Shown here: positions 54,130 to 61,242 of the stretch, piece by piece | How the letters are laid out: every line of letters begins with the position of its first letter | Numbering within the stretch: position 1 is the first letter of the stretch | Assembly (NCBI GenBank): GCA_910574255.1 | Contig: CAJTAK010000002.1 | Coordinates: 345,192 to 409,191, forward strand | Source: Clostridia bacterium | GTDB taxonomy: Bacteria; Bacillota; Clostridia; Lachnospirales; Lachnospiraceae | Direction: 5' to 3' | Length of the DNA stretch: 64,000 bases | Position numbers and translations under genes: made by a program | Notes under the pieces: generated by a model | The model's input: only the letters and a program-made list of their open reading frames with translations | The model's database searches: none | Told to the model about the DNA's origin: nothing

Positions 54130-54181
54130 GAAAAACTTTCCCTTGTAACTTGCCCATAAGGGCAAAAACAAGGGAAAAGGA
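54130..54181. other. Right attachment region
   Basis: TTTCCCTTGTAACTTGCCC and GGGCAAAAACAAGGGAAA form an imperfect palindrome 12 bases after the integrase stop. CATAAGGGCAAAAACAAGGG matches the left-end CATAAGGGAAAAAATAAGGG at 16-18 of 20 positions. Confidence 0.5.
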
Positions 54182-54259
54182 TACATATACTAAGGTTAAA
54201 CATATCGCAAAGCTTTGAAAATCAAGGAAAGTTAAAGCAGTTAGTAGATAAACTGGAAT

Positions 54260-54838
54260 TTATTGAAATGTAATTCTCAAAAGGCAAAAATCAAATCCTT
54301 GCCGTATGCTTTGCACAATTTCTACATAAACATGTTTTTCAAAAACAATCTCAAATAATTTTTTGTTATATCCAGCAGTGCAATGACACCATGTTAATGA
54401 ATTTGAATTTTTTGCTTTTTCTAACATAGGACATTCACAAGAAAACATTTTTGTATATAATTGATTATCTTTAATAAACCAACCGGCACCATTTTCATTC
54501 AGAGCATTGACAAATCTATGCAAATCCTTATCCAAAGAGAGATAAAGTTGTTTCAAGTTATTTGCGGTATCTTCTAACCTACCATTTTCGTTACAATAGC
54601 ACTCTTGGCGAATGTTTTTTACTGTTTTTTTATCAAATCTATTTTCAAGAATAGCAGATAGATTTTCTACCCACTCGGCTCGAATGTCTGGTGTTGAATT
54701 TATAGATAATGGAATTTCCTTTATTATGCTTTCTGCAACTTCCCTTGATACATTCTTTTCCAAACTATGTTTCAACCTCATTAACTCATCTATTTCTAAT
54801 GTTGGAGAAACTTGTTTTGGCATAGAAAAATTTTTCAT
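54260..54838 (-). CDS. DUF6144 family protein
   Basis: 192 residues. Cys-rich core RQECYCNENGRLEDTANNLK, KMFSCECPMLEKAKNSNSLT, WCHCTAGYNKKLFEIVFEKH. This pattern belongs to DUF6144, related to the L-2-amino-thiazoline-4-carboxylic acid hydrolase-like fold by impression only. May bind a metal through its Cys pairs. First gene of the array's right half; a shortened repeat (ATTCCAGTTTATC on the coding strand) lies at its 3' end. Confidence 0.7.
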   Translation of the reverse strand: MKNFSMPKQVSPTLEIDELMRLKHSLEKNVSREVAESIIKEIPLSINSTPDIRAEWVENLSAILENRFDKKTVKNIRQECYCNENGRLEDTANNLKQLYLSLDKDLHRFVNALNENGAGWFIKDNQLYTKMFSCECPMLEKAKNSNSLTWCHCTAGYNKKLFEIVFEKHVYVEIVQSIRQGFDFCLLRITFQ

Positions 54839-54852
54839 ATTCTTTCTTAAAC

Positions 54853-54885
54853 CCCGATTGTGAAATCACATAAAGGGTAATTACC
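54853..54885 (-). repeat. Array repeat, divergent, containing a stop codon
   Basis: CCCCGATTGTGAAATCACA then TAAAGGGTAATTACCC. GGGTAATTACCC is a palindrome that includes the TAA of the next gene. Confidence 0.45.
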
Positions 54886-55381
54886 CGTTTATGAACCAAC
54901 GCCAAATCTCTACAATCTCACAATATGCATGAGATTCCTCCGGATATTTTTCATGCAAATCCAACTGCGTATTTACGGCTTCTCTGTAAGATGAAATTAA
55001 TCCATACGGATTCAGTGCCCCATAATCAATGGAATTAAATTTGGCCCCGCAATTCGTTATGGCACTAATGCATGTGGAGATCTCCACCAAATCATAGCCG
55101 CAAAATTCAAACCGCTGCCCCTGCTCTAATCTATAATCAGGCTCAATTTCGGGACGCACAATGACTGCAAGGAGCTGTTCACCCTTTGGGGGCAAATTTA
55201 TTTCGGATTCTTCTATTTCCCTTAACTCCATCAGGCCGCAATCAAATGTAACTAATTCATCCGCCTTTATCTTTCCCTGGTTAAACTTCCGCAGATTTGC
55301 ATGATTGATACACCTGTCAGATTGAAAATAGCGAACTACTCCAAGGGACATATAATCTTTTTTTATCGTAGTTATTGACAT
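54881..55381 (-). CDS. Hypothetical protein
   Basis: 166 residues from ATG 55381 (GGAG upstream; a longer start would overlap the next gene). Soluble, acidic: MSITTIKKDYMSLGVVRYFQ, FDCGLMELREIEESEINLPP, FEFCGYDLVEISTCISAITN, EESHAYCEIVEIWRWFIN. Pattern of an immunity-like or sensory protein but not recognized. Confidence 0.6.
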   Translation of the reverse strand: MSITTIKKDYMSLGVVRYFQSDRCINHANLRKFNQGKIKADELVTFDCGLMELREIEESEINLPPKGEQLLAVIVRPEIEPDYRLEQGQRFEFCGYDLVEISTCISAITNCGAKFNSIDYGALNPYGLISSYREAVNTQLDLHEKYPEESHAYCEIVEIWRWFING

Positions 55382-55406
55382 ATTGAAACACGCTCCGATC
55401 ACGAAT

Positions 55407-55655
55407 TTACTTAACAATATGTGCGGTAATAATTGTATAACTATATGAGTTGATCGTAATTTTGATGTTTTCTACCTCACAATACCAATTTTTACCTTGT
55501 CTGTATATTTTACAATTTTCTAATAGAACCTTATTTTTGCAATACTCAACAACATCTGCTACATCTATTTTTAGGTTTCTTTTAATTCTAGCAATTCCCA
55601 TTTCAGTTGTGTGAATTTTATGGATATTGTCAAGTAATATTTTTTTATCTTCCAT
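55407..55655 (-). CDS. DUF3781 family protein
   Basis: 82 residues: LLDNIHKIHTTEMGIARIKR, NLKIDVADVVEYCKNKVLLE, NWYCEVENIKITINSYSYTI. Matches DUF3781, a small family of Clostridia with no known role. Lies next to the unnamed gene at 54881 with 25 bases between. Confidence 0.8.
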   Translation of the reverse strand: MEDKKILLDNIHKIHTTEMGIARIKRNLKIDVADVVEYCKNKVLLENCKIYRQGKNWYCEVENIKITINSYSYTIITAHIVK

Positions 55656-55670
55656 TCTTTGCTATAACCT

Positions 55671-55710
55671 CCGATTTTACGCTCTTGGCACTTTCCTGAT
55701 AAACTGGAAG
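55671..55710 (-). repeat. Array repeat between DUF3781 and desulfidase-like genes
   Basis: CCGATTTTACGCTCTTGGCA then CTTTCCTGATAAACTGGAAG. Six bases after the stop codon; stem CTTTCC/GGAAG. Confidence 0.8.
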
Positions 55711-55715
55711 TGGTT

Positions 55716-56261
55716 TTACACCCCCTTTATTAATGAACGCAGCTTATCAGAAACATTATCTGTTCCTTTTAATCCGATCATTGGGATAGATATGTTTTTT
55801 TCAGCAAGCCGAGCAGAAATTTTCTCTATGAACAGCCCGTTCCCTTTGACTTCAGCATTATTATCCGATGTTGTATCCACCCCGCAATTTGGTGAACGAT
55901 TTGCCCCGATAATCCCTGCCACTTCAAATCCATACTTCCTATATTCTAAGATTTGATAAATTACGGAATCAACCAATTGCTCTAATTGAGCGTTGGGAAT
56001 CTCTTTTTTCATCTCCGTACGGATACGTGTATTCTCTGCCACCACCGGCATATCTGCTCCATAAATATTTCCTCTGTCAAGACCCAGGCAGCAAAGCTCC
56101 GGACAGGGCATTTGGACAATACCAATGTCAGCATTCAAAAGAATTTCACTCATTTCCTTAAATGCCGCCGGATAAACAGCAGTTCCGTCAGAAATAGAAT
56201 TTTGATTCAGAAAACAATGAGCAATAAAAACCACTCTTTTACTTCTTCCATCTTCAAACAT
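55716..56261 (-). CDS. TudS/DUF523-related putative desulfidase
   Basis: 181 residues from ATG 56261 (GAGAGGGAT upstream). Three Cys in the conserved places for a [4Fe-4S] cluster: FIAHCFLNQNSISDGTAVYP, VQMPCPELCCLGLDRGNIYG, IIGANRSPNCGVDTTSDNN. DUF523-type proteins (TudS) remove sulfur from thiouracil; this variant group carries the same Cys set. Catalysis is inferred. Confidence 0.8.
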   Translation of the reverse strand: MFEDGRSKRVVFIAHCFLNQNSISDGTAVYPAAFKEMSEILLNADIGIVQMPCPELCCLGLDRGNIYGADMPVVAENTRIRTEMKKEIPNAQLEQLVDSVIYQILEYRKYGFEVAGIIGANRSPNCGVDTTSDNNAEVKGNGLFIEKISARLAEKNISIPMIGLKGTDNVSDKLRSLIKGV

Positions 56262-56280
56262 CATATCCCTCTCCCCGATT

Positions 56281-56327
56281 CTGATTTTACATTCCTCGCA
56301 TTTTCCATCTTGTATAGTTTAAAATCC
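56281..56327 (-). repeat. Array repeat before the desulfidase-like gene
   Basis: CTGATTTTACATTCCTCGCA then TTTTCCATCTTGTATAG. The hairpin half has diverged. Confidence 0.6.
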
Positions 56328-56347
56328 GTCTGCATTGATATATTTAC

Positions 56348-56722
56348 CTATTGCTCCGTAACTACCGTAAACCTGACACTTCCTTTCGCTTTTTCACCCG
56401 TTACGGAAACCGTATACGTTCCGCTTTCCTCAATCTCAACATCAAATTCATCAGAAAAGGAAACATCCTCACTTTCATAGACAGGCACTTCATCGTCTTT
56501 CTGAATCTTCAATGACAAGCTGCCACCCTCAACAATAATTTCCGCATGGATCGTGTCTCCTTTTTCAGCCATTAGGTCTTGAGCGTCCGTTTTATTCAAT
56601 ACCTTATAGTCCATCACAAACTCATCACTATTTCCTGTCCGGCTGCCGTCAAAATCTGCTCCACACGCTGTTAATGATAAAGCCAATATGCAAGAACACA
56701 AAATAACCAGCTGTTTTTTCAT
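56348..56722 (-). CDS. Small secreted lipoprotein
   Basis: 124 residues with a lipoprotein signal (MKKQLVILCSCILALSLTACG; lipid-modified Cys after LTA). The mature part is beta-rich: GDTIHAEIIVEGGSLSLKIQ, VPVYESEDVSFSDEFDVEIE, GTYTVSVTGEKAKGSVRFTV. Similar to a C2-/Ig-like sensor fold. Unknown role. Cassette without transmembrane partners. Confidence 0.8.
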   Translation of the reverse strand: MKKQLVILCSCILALSLTACGADFDGSRTGNSDEFVMDYKVLNKTDAQDLMAEKGDTIHAEIIVEGGSLSLKIQKDDEVPVYESEDVSFSDEFDVEIEESGTYTVSVTGEKAKGSVRFTVVTEQ

Positions 56723-56763
56723 AATCTCTCCTCTCTCAAATACCGATTAGAACTTTCTTAACC

Positions 56764-57258
56764 TTATTTTTTCATTATAAAGTTCATAAATCCGTTAATC
56801 GTATGAATGATAAAAAACAAAGCTGCCGTTCCAACTAATAGATAATTCCTTTTCCATAATCCAAAGCATAAATAGTACAGCGGAACAACGGCAAATTGAC
56901 CAATTACGATCAGCCATCCATATTGATATCCCCAATAGTAAAATGTCCAACCAACAAAATTTATCAATATCATAAAAACAGTTAATGCAAAGAATGCTTT
57001 ATCCTTTGTTGTTGTAATTGGAAATAACTTGACATCATCCCTGACAATCAGCATCAGCAAAATCATAGACAGCATACCCAATATACCTTCTATTGTCTCA
57101 ATCCATTTCATTTCATTTTGCATATTCATAATTGGATTTGACGCTGGCTTAATAAAAGGCATAATGATATACGGAATTTCCTGTATTACAAATGCCGCAA
57201 TTCCCATAAAAGAAATTCCCAAATAATAGTTTTTGAATAAATGAACGAATTTTAGCAT
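56764..57258 (-). CDS. Four-to-five-helix membrane protein
   Basis: 164 residues: helices near 14-34, 62-80, 88-108, 112-132 and 138-158. PYIIMPFIKPASNPIMNMQN lies outside between the first two. No named family. Only a trace of the repeat (CGATTAGAACTTTC) lies between it and the lipoprotein gene. Confidence 0.6.
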   Translation of the reverse strand: MLKFVHLFKNYYLGISFMGIAAFVIQEIPYIIMPFIKPASNPIMNMQNEMKWIETIEGILGMLSMILLMLIVRDDVKLFPITTTKDKAFFALTVFMILINFVGWTFYYWGYQYGWLIVIGQFAVVPLYYLCFGLWKRNYLLVGTAALFFIIHTINGFMNFIMKK

Positions 57259-57276
57259 ATCATTTACCTGTCAATC

Positions 57277-57318
57277 ACGATTTTACATGCTTTACAGCTT
57301 TCCGTAAAACTGTATTTC
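57277..57318 (-). repeat. Array repeat between hypothetical and membrane-protein genes
   Basis: ACGATTTTACATGCTTTACA then GCTTTCCGTAAAACTGTATT. Twelve bases after the upstream gene's stop. Confidence 0.75.
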
Positions 57319-57327
57319 ATATTACTG

Positions 57328-57711
57328 TTAATAAGCATATATTTCTATATTCCTCCAATTTGAAGAAAACGATATATAATCTCCTTTTTTCTTTTTACTG
57401 GCTATTGCTTTAATATCAAGCATATCCAACCAATCAATATCAAAACGCAGGTAATATACTTCATTATCTATATCTTCACATACCCCCACGAATATAACGT
57501 TCTCATTATCAAGAACTACCAAAGAAGATAAATCTTCTTTTCGTACTTTTCGCTCGATAGGCATATCTATACTTAACTCAACAAAATATTTTTCTCCAAT
57601 TGTAGGCTCTTTTTCATTCTTCCATATCCCTTTAATCATACCGATTGAAGTTTTTCCAGTAACAATTAAAATCTTTTCCTGATACTCAAATTTCTCTATA
57701 ACTAATTGCAT
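57328..57711 (-). CDS. Hypothetical protein
   Basis: 127 residues from ATG 57711; the earlier in-frame start would lie in spacer DNA. Beta-rich: MQLVIEKFEYQEKILIVTGK, TSIGMIKGIWKNEKEPTIGE, KYFVELSIDMPIERKVRKED, FDIDWLDMLDIKAIASKK. No match recognized; could be an immunity-type protein. Confidence 0.55.
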   Translation of the reverse strand: MQLVIEKFEYQEKILIVTGKTSIGMIKGIWKNEKEPTIGEKYFVELSIDMPIERKVRKEDLSSLVVLDNENVIFVGVCEDIDNEVYYLRFDIDWLDMLDIKAIASKKKKGDYISFSSNWRNIEIYAY

Positions 57712-57746
57712 ATTTCTTCTCCAACCTAGATCCCGATCAGTCAATT

Positions 57747-57764
57747 CCGATTTTATGCTCTTCC
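57747..57764 (-). repeat. Array repeat, partial
   Basis: CCGATTTTATGCTCTTCC keeps only the non-hairpin half and abuts the truncated TraX gene, so the 3' part of TraX and the hairpin were lost together. Confidence 0.6.
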
Positions 57765-57771
57765 ATATTGA

Positions 57772-58155
57772 TCACAAAAATGAGCTGACAGTTGACTGCA
57801 TCCACAGGACCAAAGCCGCAATAAAAAGCGGGTACATAACACTTGTCTGATTAAAAATTCCCGTACTGAACGGAATTGGATTGATTCCGAATGCAAAACA
57901 ATATGAAAAGTGGGAAATTACAGCAAAAATCCCCATTCGCAGCATATACCTTTTTACATTATGCGTGTAATAATACCCCTCACACACGAAAAACCACATA
58001 ATCGGGGCTGTTAAACGCCCGACAATATGTAACGCCATTGCTCCCGGTTCCGTTGGAAAACCGAGATAAATCAAATCACATACATGGTCTATCGTCATGG
58101 CAATAATTGCAATCAGTTTTAAATGATTTGCATCCAATCGCAGCTGCAGTTTCAT
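57772..58155 (-). pseudogene. TraX family protein, truncated at the C-terminus
   Basis: 127 residues, about four helices. DANHLKLIAIIAMTIDHVCD, APIMWFFVCEGYYYTHNVKR, YMLRMGIFAVISHFSYCFAF are TraX signatures (Asp-His in TIDHVCD). Family members have about 220-240 residues, so half is missing, ending in foreign LWMQSTVSSFL. TraX acetylates pilin in F plasmids; chromosomal members likely acylate glycans. Confidence 0.8.
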
Positions 58156-58251
58156 ATTGCCCCCCTGCCAATCTCTCGCAGTATTCTTTCAAATCATCCA
58201 ACATTGGAACTTTTATTACTTTGAACAAGCCCGTATCCTTATTTACATAGC

Positions 58252-58406
58252 CATTGTAAAGGATAGTCCCTCTTCCTTAACCATTCGCTTAAAATTTGTA
58301 ATATCTGCCGTAAATGTCACGCAAAAAGCAGTGGGAAGCAAGTCCTAAAAGTAGTATTGTTAAGTCACCACAACAAAACAATCAAACAGGATCGGCCTTC
58401 CCACTG
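58252..58406. other. CAT gene fragment followed by an inverted-repeat scar
   Basis: Bases 58252-58331 are identical to 42610-42689 inside the CAT remnant. Right after, GCAGTGGGAAG (58329) faces CTTCCCACTGC (58396) across about 57 bases, like a collapsed insertion sequence or deletion scar. Nothing else recognizable between 58156 and 58537. Confidence 0.7.
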
Positions 58407-58537
58407 CCTATGTAAAGAATACCATCCTTCCGCTTAATTGGCAAGCGGTTTTATGACCCAAATGCACCTATTTCAAACCAATATTGTTCTTTATCTATTT
58501 TTAATAACAAATACTTTATGTAACTGCACTCCCATTA

Positions 58538-58879
58538 TCAATTGCCTACATTTCCAGTATCAACAATTCTGTTCGTCAAGTCTAACGGAATATCATTTAG
58601 AATTACAAAATAACTCAGGAAGCCCCCTGCACTGTGCTCCATCCAATAATTAAAATAGGCAACCGGCATCATACTCACAGAGACAAGTATAAAATAGACT
58701 CCCGTCTGCTTCACAAGATTCCATTCCTCCGCTTCCCATATGACAGACCCCGCCCCGAAGCCCGCACCCAGGATTCCACAGAGCACTGCCTGAAAAATAA
58801 CGGCTTTGATTTCATTTCCCATGATGTTGACAAGCTTTGGCTCGGTATACGCACTGTCTATCTTAATTTCAACCTGCAT
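58538..58879 (-). pseudogene. LytTR N-terminus joined to the middle of a DUF3021 membrane protein
   Basis: 113 residues. The first 17 (MQVEIKIDSAYTEPKLV) are the typical start of small LytTR DNA-binding regulators; from NEIKAVIFQAVLCGILGAGF on, the sequence is a DUF3021 membrane protein (ASVIWEAEEW-like, QTGVYFILVSVSMMPVAYFN). Those two genes are usually neighbours in that order, so a deletion has fused them; the C-terminal helices of DUF3021 are also replaced. Confidence 0.7.
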
Positions 58880-58990
58880 GGGAGCTCCCTCCTTTGTGGT
58901 CTCATTATCGGAAAAATAAATGCTGCTTTCAACCGATTTCCAATAGTCGGTTGATTTTTAAATACAGGTGGCGATTCACGCTCATGCCAA

Positions 58991-59539
58991 TCACTCTGCC
59001 GGCTCATACATCGTTTCATGGCTCCCAATCATTTTCTCCATCCAAATCATGTCATACCACCGGCCAAACTTATAACCGCACTTATGAAATTCTCCTACTT
59101 TGGCATAACCCATATGAGCATGAAACTCGGCACTGTTTTTTGTCAGGTACTCATCCGGCATTTCCGGATACCCGATACATGCATAGAGATTTAAGATTCC
59201 CATCCTGGCAAGCTTTTTCTCCAGCACCTCATACAGTCTTCTGCCAAGTCCCTGCTTTCTTTTATCCGCCGCCAGATAAATCGTCACCTCCGCCGACCAG
59301 TCATAAGCCGCCCGCCCCACAAACGGCCCTGCATAGGCATAGCCCAGAATCTCCCCATCACAAGCTGCCACAAGATAAGGATATCTCTGTAAAGTCCTTA
59401 CAATTCTTCCCCTGAACTCATCCACCTTTGGCACCTCATATTCAAAGGAAATAGCCGTATGGATTACATAGTATCCGTAGATACTTAAAAGATCTTCTGC
59501 GTCATCCGGTGTTGCTGTTCTGATTTCAATGTTGGTCAT
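58991..59539 (-). CDS. PAT-type GNAT acetyltransferase
   Basis: 182 residues from ATG 59539 (GAGGG upstream). EIRTATPDDAEDLLSIYGYY, VPKVDEFRGRIVRTLQRYPY, SAEVTIYLAADKRKQGLGRR (acetyl-CoA loop), ACIGYPEMPDEYLTKNSAEF, HAHMGYAKVGEFHKCGYKFG, RWYDMIWMEKMIG: the pattern of phosphinothricin/methionine-sulfoximine acetyltransferases. Target unknown. A long hairpin lies upstream. Confidence 0.9.
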   Translation of the reverse strand: MTNIEIRTATPDDAEDLLSIYGYYVIHTAISFEYEVPKVDEFRGRIVRTLQRYPYLVAACDGEILGYAYAGPFVGRAAYDWSAEVTIYLAADKRKQGLGRRLYEVLEKKLARMGILNLYACIGYPEMPDEYLTKNSAEFHAHMGYAKVGEFHKCGYKFGRWYDMIWMEKMIGSHETMYEPAE

Positions 59540-59567
59540 AATCATCCCTCTTTCATTTATGGCAACA

Positions 59568-59675
59568 GACAGGCAGCGGCGGAGTGGGCGGACAGGCTTT
59601 TCCAATATCAGGTGTCCGGCTGTTCACGAACATCGATATGGAAAAGCCTGTCCGCCCACTCTGCCGCTGCCCGTC
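59568..59675. repeat. 108-bp hairpin with 41-pair arms
   Basis: GACAGGCAGCGGCGGAGTGG onward through GGCTTTTCCAATATC pairs with GATATGGAAAAGCC onward to CCGCTGCCCGTC, with only two or three mismatches. The loop holds GGTGTCCGGCTGTTCACG, related to the loop region of the 5297-5490 palindrome. Lies between divergent genes, so not a simple terminator. Confidence 0.9.
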
Positions 59676-59837
59676 TGAACTGTTATCATCTGTCATTTTT
59701 TGATCAAAGTATACCAAAAAAAGACTTTCTTATCAATTTCCCACATTTTTTTCACACCCACTATCTTTTTCCCCTCCGGCACAGTTATAGTATATAGAAA
59801 GCGCTTTTCAAATGCACAAACCGGAAAGGAGGCATCC

Positions 59838-60362
59838 ATGGGAATTACTGCTGACCCGGATTTTCTGCTTGTGGAGAAAATGCGTATGGGAAACGAAGAA
59901 GCCTTTGAAGCTTTTGTAACAAAATATTATCCCAAAATCCTGAAATACTGTCAGTCCCATACAGGCGACAGAGGCTATGCCGAGGATCTGACCCAGGAGA
60001 CCTTTGTGCGTTTTTTCCGAACCCTGAACCGCTACCGGCATTACGGAAAGGCGGCCAATTACCTGTATACCATCGCTTCCCATGTGTGCCGGGATTATTA
60101 CAGGCAGGTAAAAGAAATTCCCTTTGAGACATTGCCCGATGCTTCTGTCCGGCCCACGGAATCGCCGGAAGAACAAATCGCCGTAAAATATGCCTTAAGC
60201 AGTCTGCCCCCGGAATTAAAGGAAACCGCCATTCTCTATTTTGTACTAGAGCTTAAGCAGCGGGACATTGCCAGGATTCTGGGTATCGGCCTGCCATTGG
60301 TAAAATACCGGATTAAAAGAGCAAGGGAGCTGTTATCCGATTCTTTTAAAGACGATTTTTAA
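59838..60362 (+). CDS. ECF RNA polymerase sigma factor
   Basis: 174 residues from ATG 59838 after GGAAAGGAGG. Region 2: AFVTKYYPKILKYCQSHTGD then YAEDLTQETFVRFFRTLNRY; region 4: LPPELKETAILYFVLELKQR, DIARILGIGLPLVKYRIKRA. Reads into the transporter genes downstream, so it may control its own operon. Confidence 0.9.
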   Translation: MGITADPDFLLVEKMRMGNEEAFEAFVTKYYPKILKYCQSHTGDRGYAEDLTQETFVRFFRTLNRYRHYGKAANYLYTIASHVCRDYYRQVKEIPFETLPDASVRPTESPEEQIAVKYALSSLPPELKETAILYFVLELKQRDIARILGIGLPLVKYRIKRARELLSDSFKDDF

Positions 60363-60480
60363 AGTCGTCCATGATGAGGGGCAGACCCTTTGGCCCCATA
60401 ACTTCATTGGTTAGGGCTGCAAAAATTTCCCGCAATTCATAAAAAACATTCGAAATTATGTTCGAAAAGGAGGCAGCTAT

Positions 60481-61242
60481 ATGAAACGATCCAAGCATAA
60501 AATCCAAACACATTTGGGTGCAAAAGGCACCGTTTCCTATGACAGGGAAAAACTTCAGGAAACCATAAAGGCGGCAAAACGGGCATTCTTAGAAAACGAA
60601 GCGGAAAGCTCTCTCTCCCGCCTGGAATTTCTCTGCCGGCAGAGCCGCTACATCCGCAAGCACTGGTGGGTGCTTCAGGGATGCATCCTGATCCTTTTAT
60701 GGCTTCTTCTGAATCTTTCGGGAAGCAGCATTTTCTTTCAAAAATGCATGGGGGCTTTTGCTCCTCTCTTTGCCGTACTGGTTCTGCCGGAGCTTTGGAA
60801 GAACCGCAATGCAAATGCAATGGAGATCGAATGCACCGCCTGTTTCTCCCTACGGCAAATCTATGGGGCAAGAATCTTTCTGTTTGCCCTGGTAGATCTG
60901 CTGCTCCTTGGCAGCTTTGCCCTGGCCGCCATTCTGGCAGGCAAGCTGTCGGCAGAAGAACTGATCATCCAGTTCTTTCTTCCCTATCTGGTAACCTGCT
61001 GTATCTGCTTTCGCACCTTGTACAGCCCCAGGATCACCTCGGAAGCCCTGGCCATCCTTTTATGCGTGGCCTTTAGTTTTCTGTGGATACAGTTCGTATT
61101 GACGGAAAACATCTACAGCATCATTTCCCTGCCCCTTTGGCTGACCATGACGGCAATCGCCGCATGCTACCTTGGATATTGCATCGGAAACGGACAAAAG
61201 AACTGTGTTACAATCTGGGAGGTAAAAGCACAATGGAATTAA
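60481..61242 (+). CDS. Membrane protein with soluble N-terminus, possibly sigma-linked
   Basis: 253 residues: about 55 cytosolic residues, then six helices (about 63-80, 87-104, 135-155, 165-185, 195-213, 220-240). Position directly after a sigma gene suggests an anti-sigma-like or transporter-accessory role, but I do not recognise a known anti-sigma fold. Overlaps the ATPase gene by ten bases. Start ATG 60481 follows AAAGGAGGCAGC. Confidence 0.6.
   Translation: MKRSKHKIQTHLGAKGTVSYDREKLQETIKAAKRAFLENEAESSLSRLEFLCRQSRYIRKHWWVLQGCILILLWLLLNLSGSSIFFQKCMGAFAPLFAVLVLPELWKNRNANAMEIECTACFSLRQIYGARIFLFALVDLLLLGSFALAAILAGKLSAEELIIQFFLPYLVTCCICFRTLYSPRITSEALAILLCVAFSFLWIQFVLTENIYSIISLPLWLTMTAIAACYLGYCIGNGQKNCVTIWEVKAQWN

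Larger units (their letters stand above)
46111..54181. mobile_element. Mobilizable element (IME) with Tn916-type integrase and MobA/L relaxase
   Basis: About 8 kb bounded by related AAGGGAAA-rich sequences. Order: DUF6061 gene, KilA-N gene, decayed peptidase, GNAT, NUDIX-pyrophosphatase cargo, MobA/L relaxase, iteron-like DNA, Xis, divergent XRE regulator, tyrosine integrase at the right end. There are no conjugation (type IV secretion) genes, so it would need a helper. It lies between two halves of the cassette array and contains no array repeat itself, which shows it came from elsewhere. Confidence 0.8.
34869..57764 (-). other. Integron-like array of one-gene cassettes separated by a conserved hairpin repeat
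   Basis: Roughly 20 unrelated small genes, all on the minus strand, each followed in most gaps by a ~40-base repeat. On the coding strand the repeat reads: a hairpin of the type TTCCC-N8-GGGAA (loop rich in TTTA), then GCTGCGAAGAGC-like, then GTAAAATC. The hairpin usually begins 0-30 bases after a stop codon, and twice includes it. Stem bases covary (TTCCC/GGGAA, TTCC/GGAA, GATTT/AAATC). No T run follows, so it is not a normal terminator. This is the organisation of cassette arrays, but the repeat does not carry a clear canonical attC core and no IntI gene is present. Interrupted by the mobile element at 46.1-54.2 kb. Confidence 0.6.

Noticed and set aside
34869..57764. Array repeats as ordinary Rho-independent terminators
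   Set aside because: No T run follows the hairpins on either strand, the non-hairpin half (GCTCTTCGC, GATTTTAC) is equally conserved, and some gaps lack the repeat altogether.
34869..57764. Repeats as canonical integron attC sites
   Set aside because: Length (~40 bases) is below the usual range and a convincing GTTRRRY/RYYYAAC pair was not found; I call them attC-like only in placement.
58329..58406. Complete insertion sequence at the GTGGGAAG inverted repeat
   Set aside because: Only about 78 bases with no transposase fragment; recorded only as a scar.
60420..60480. LexA/SOS box (TTCGAA...TTCGAA near 60455)
   Set aside because: It does not fit the Gram-positive CGAAC-N4-GTTCG consensus and lies directly at a ribosome site; no SOS function nearby.
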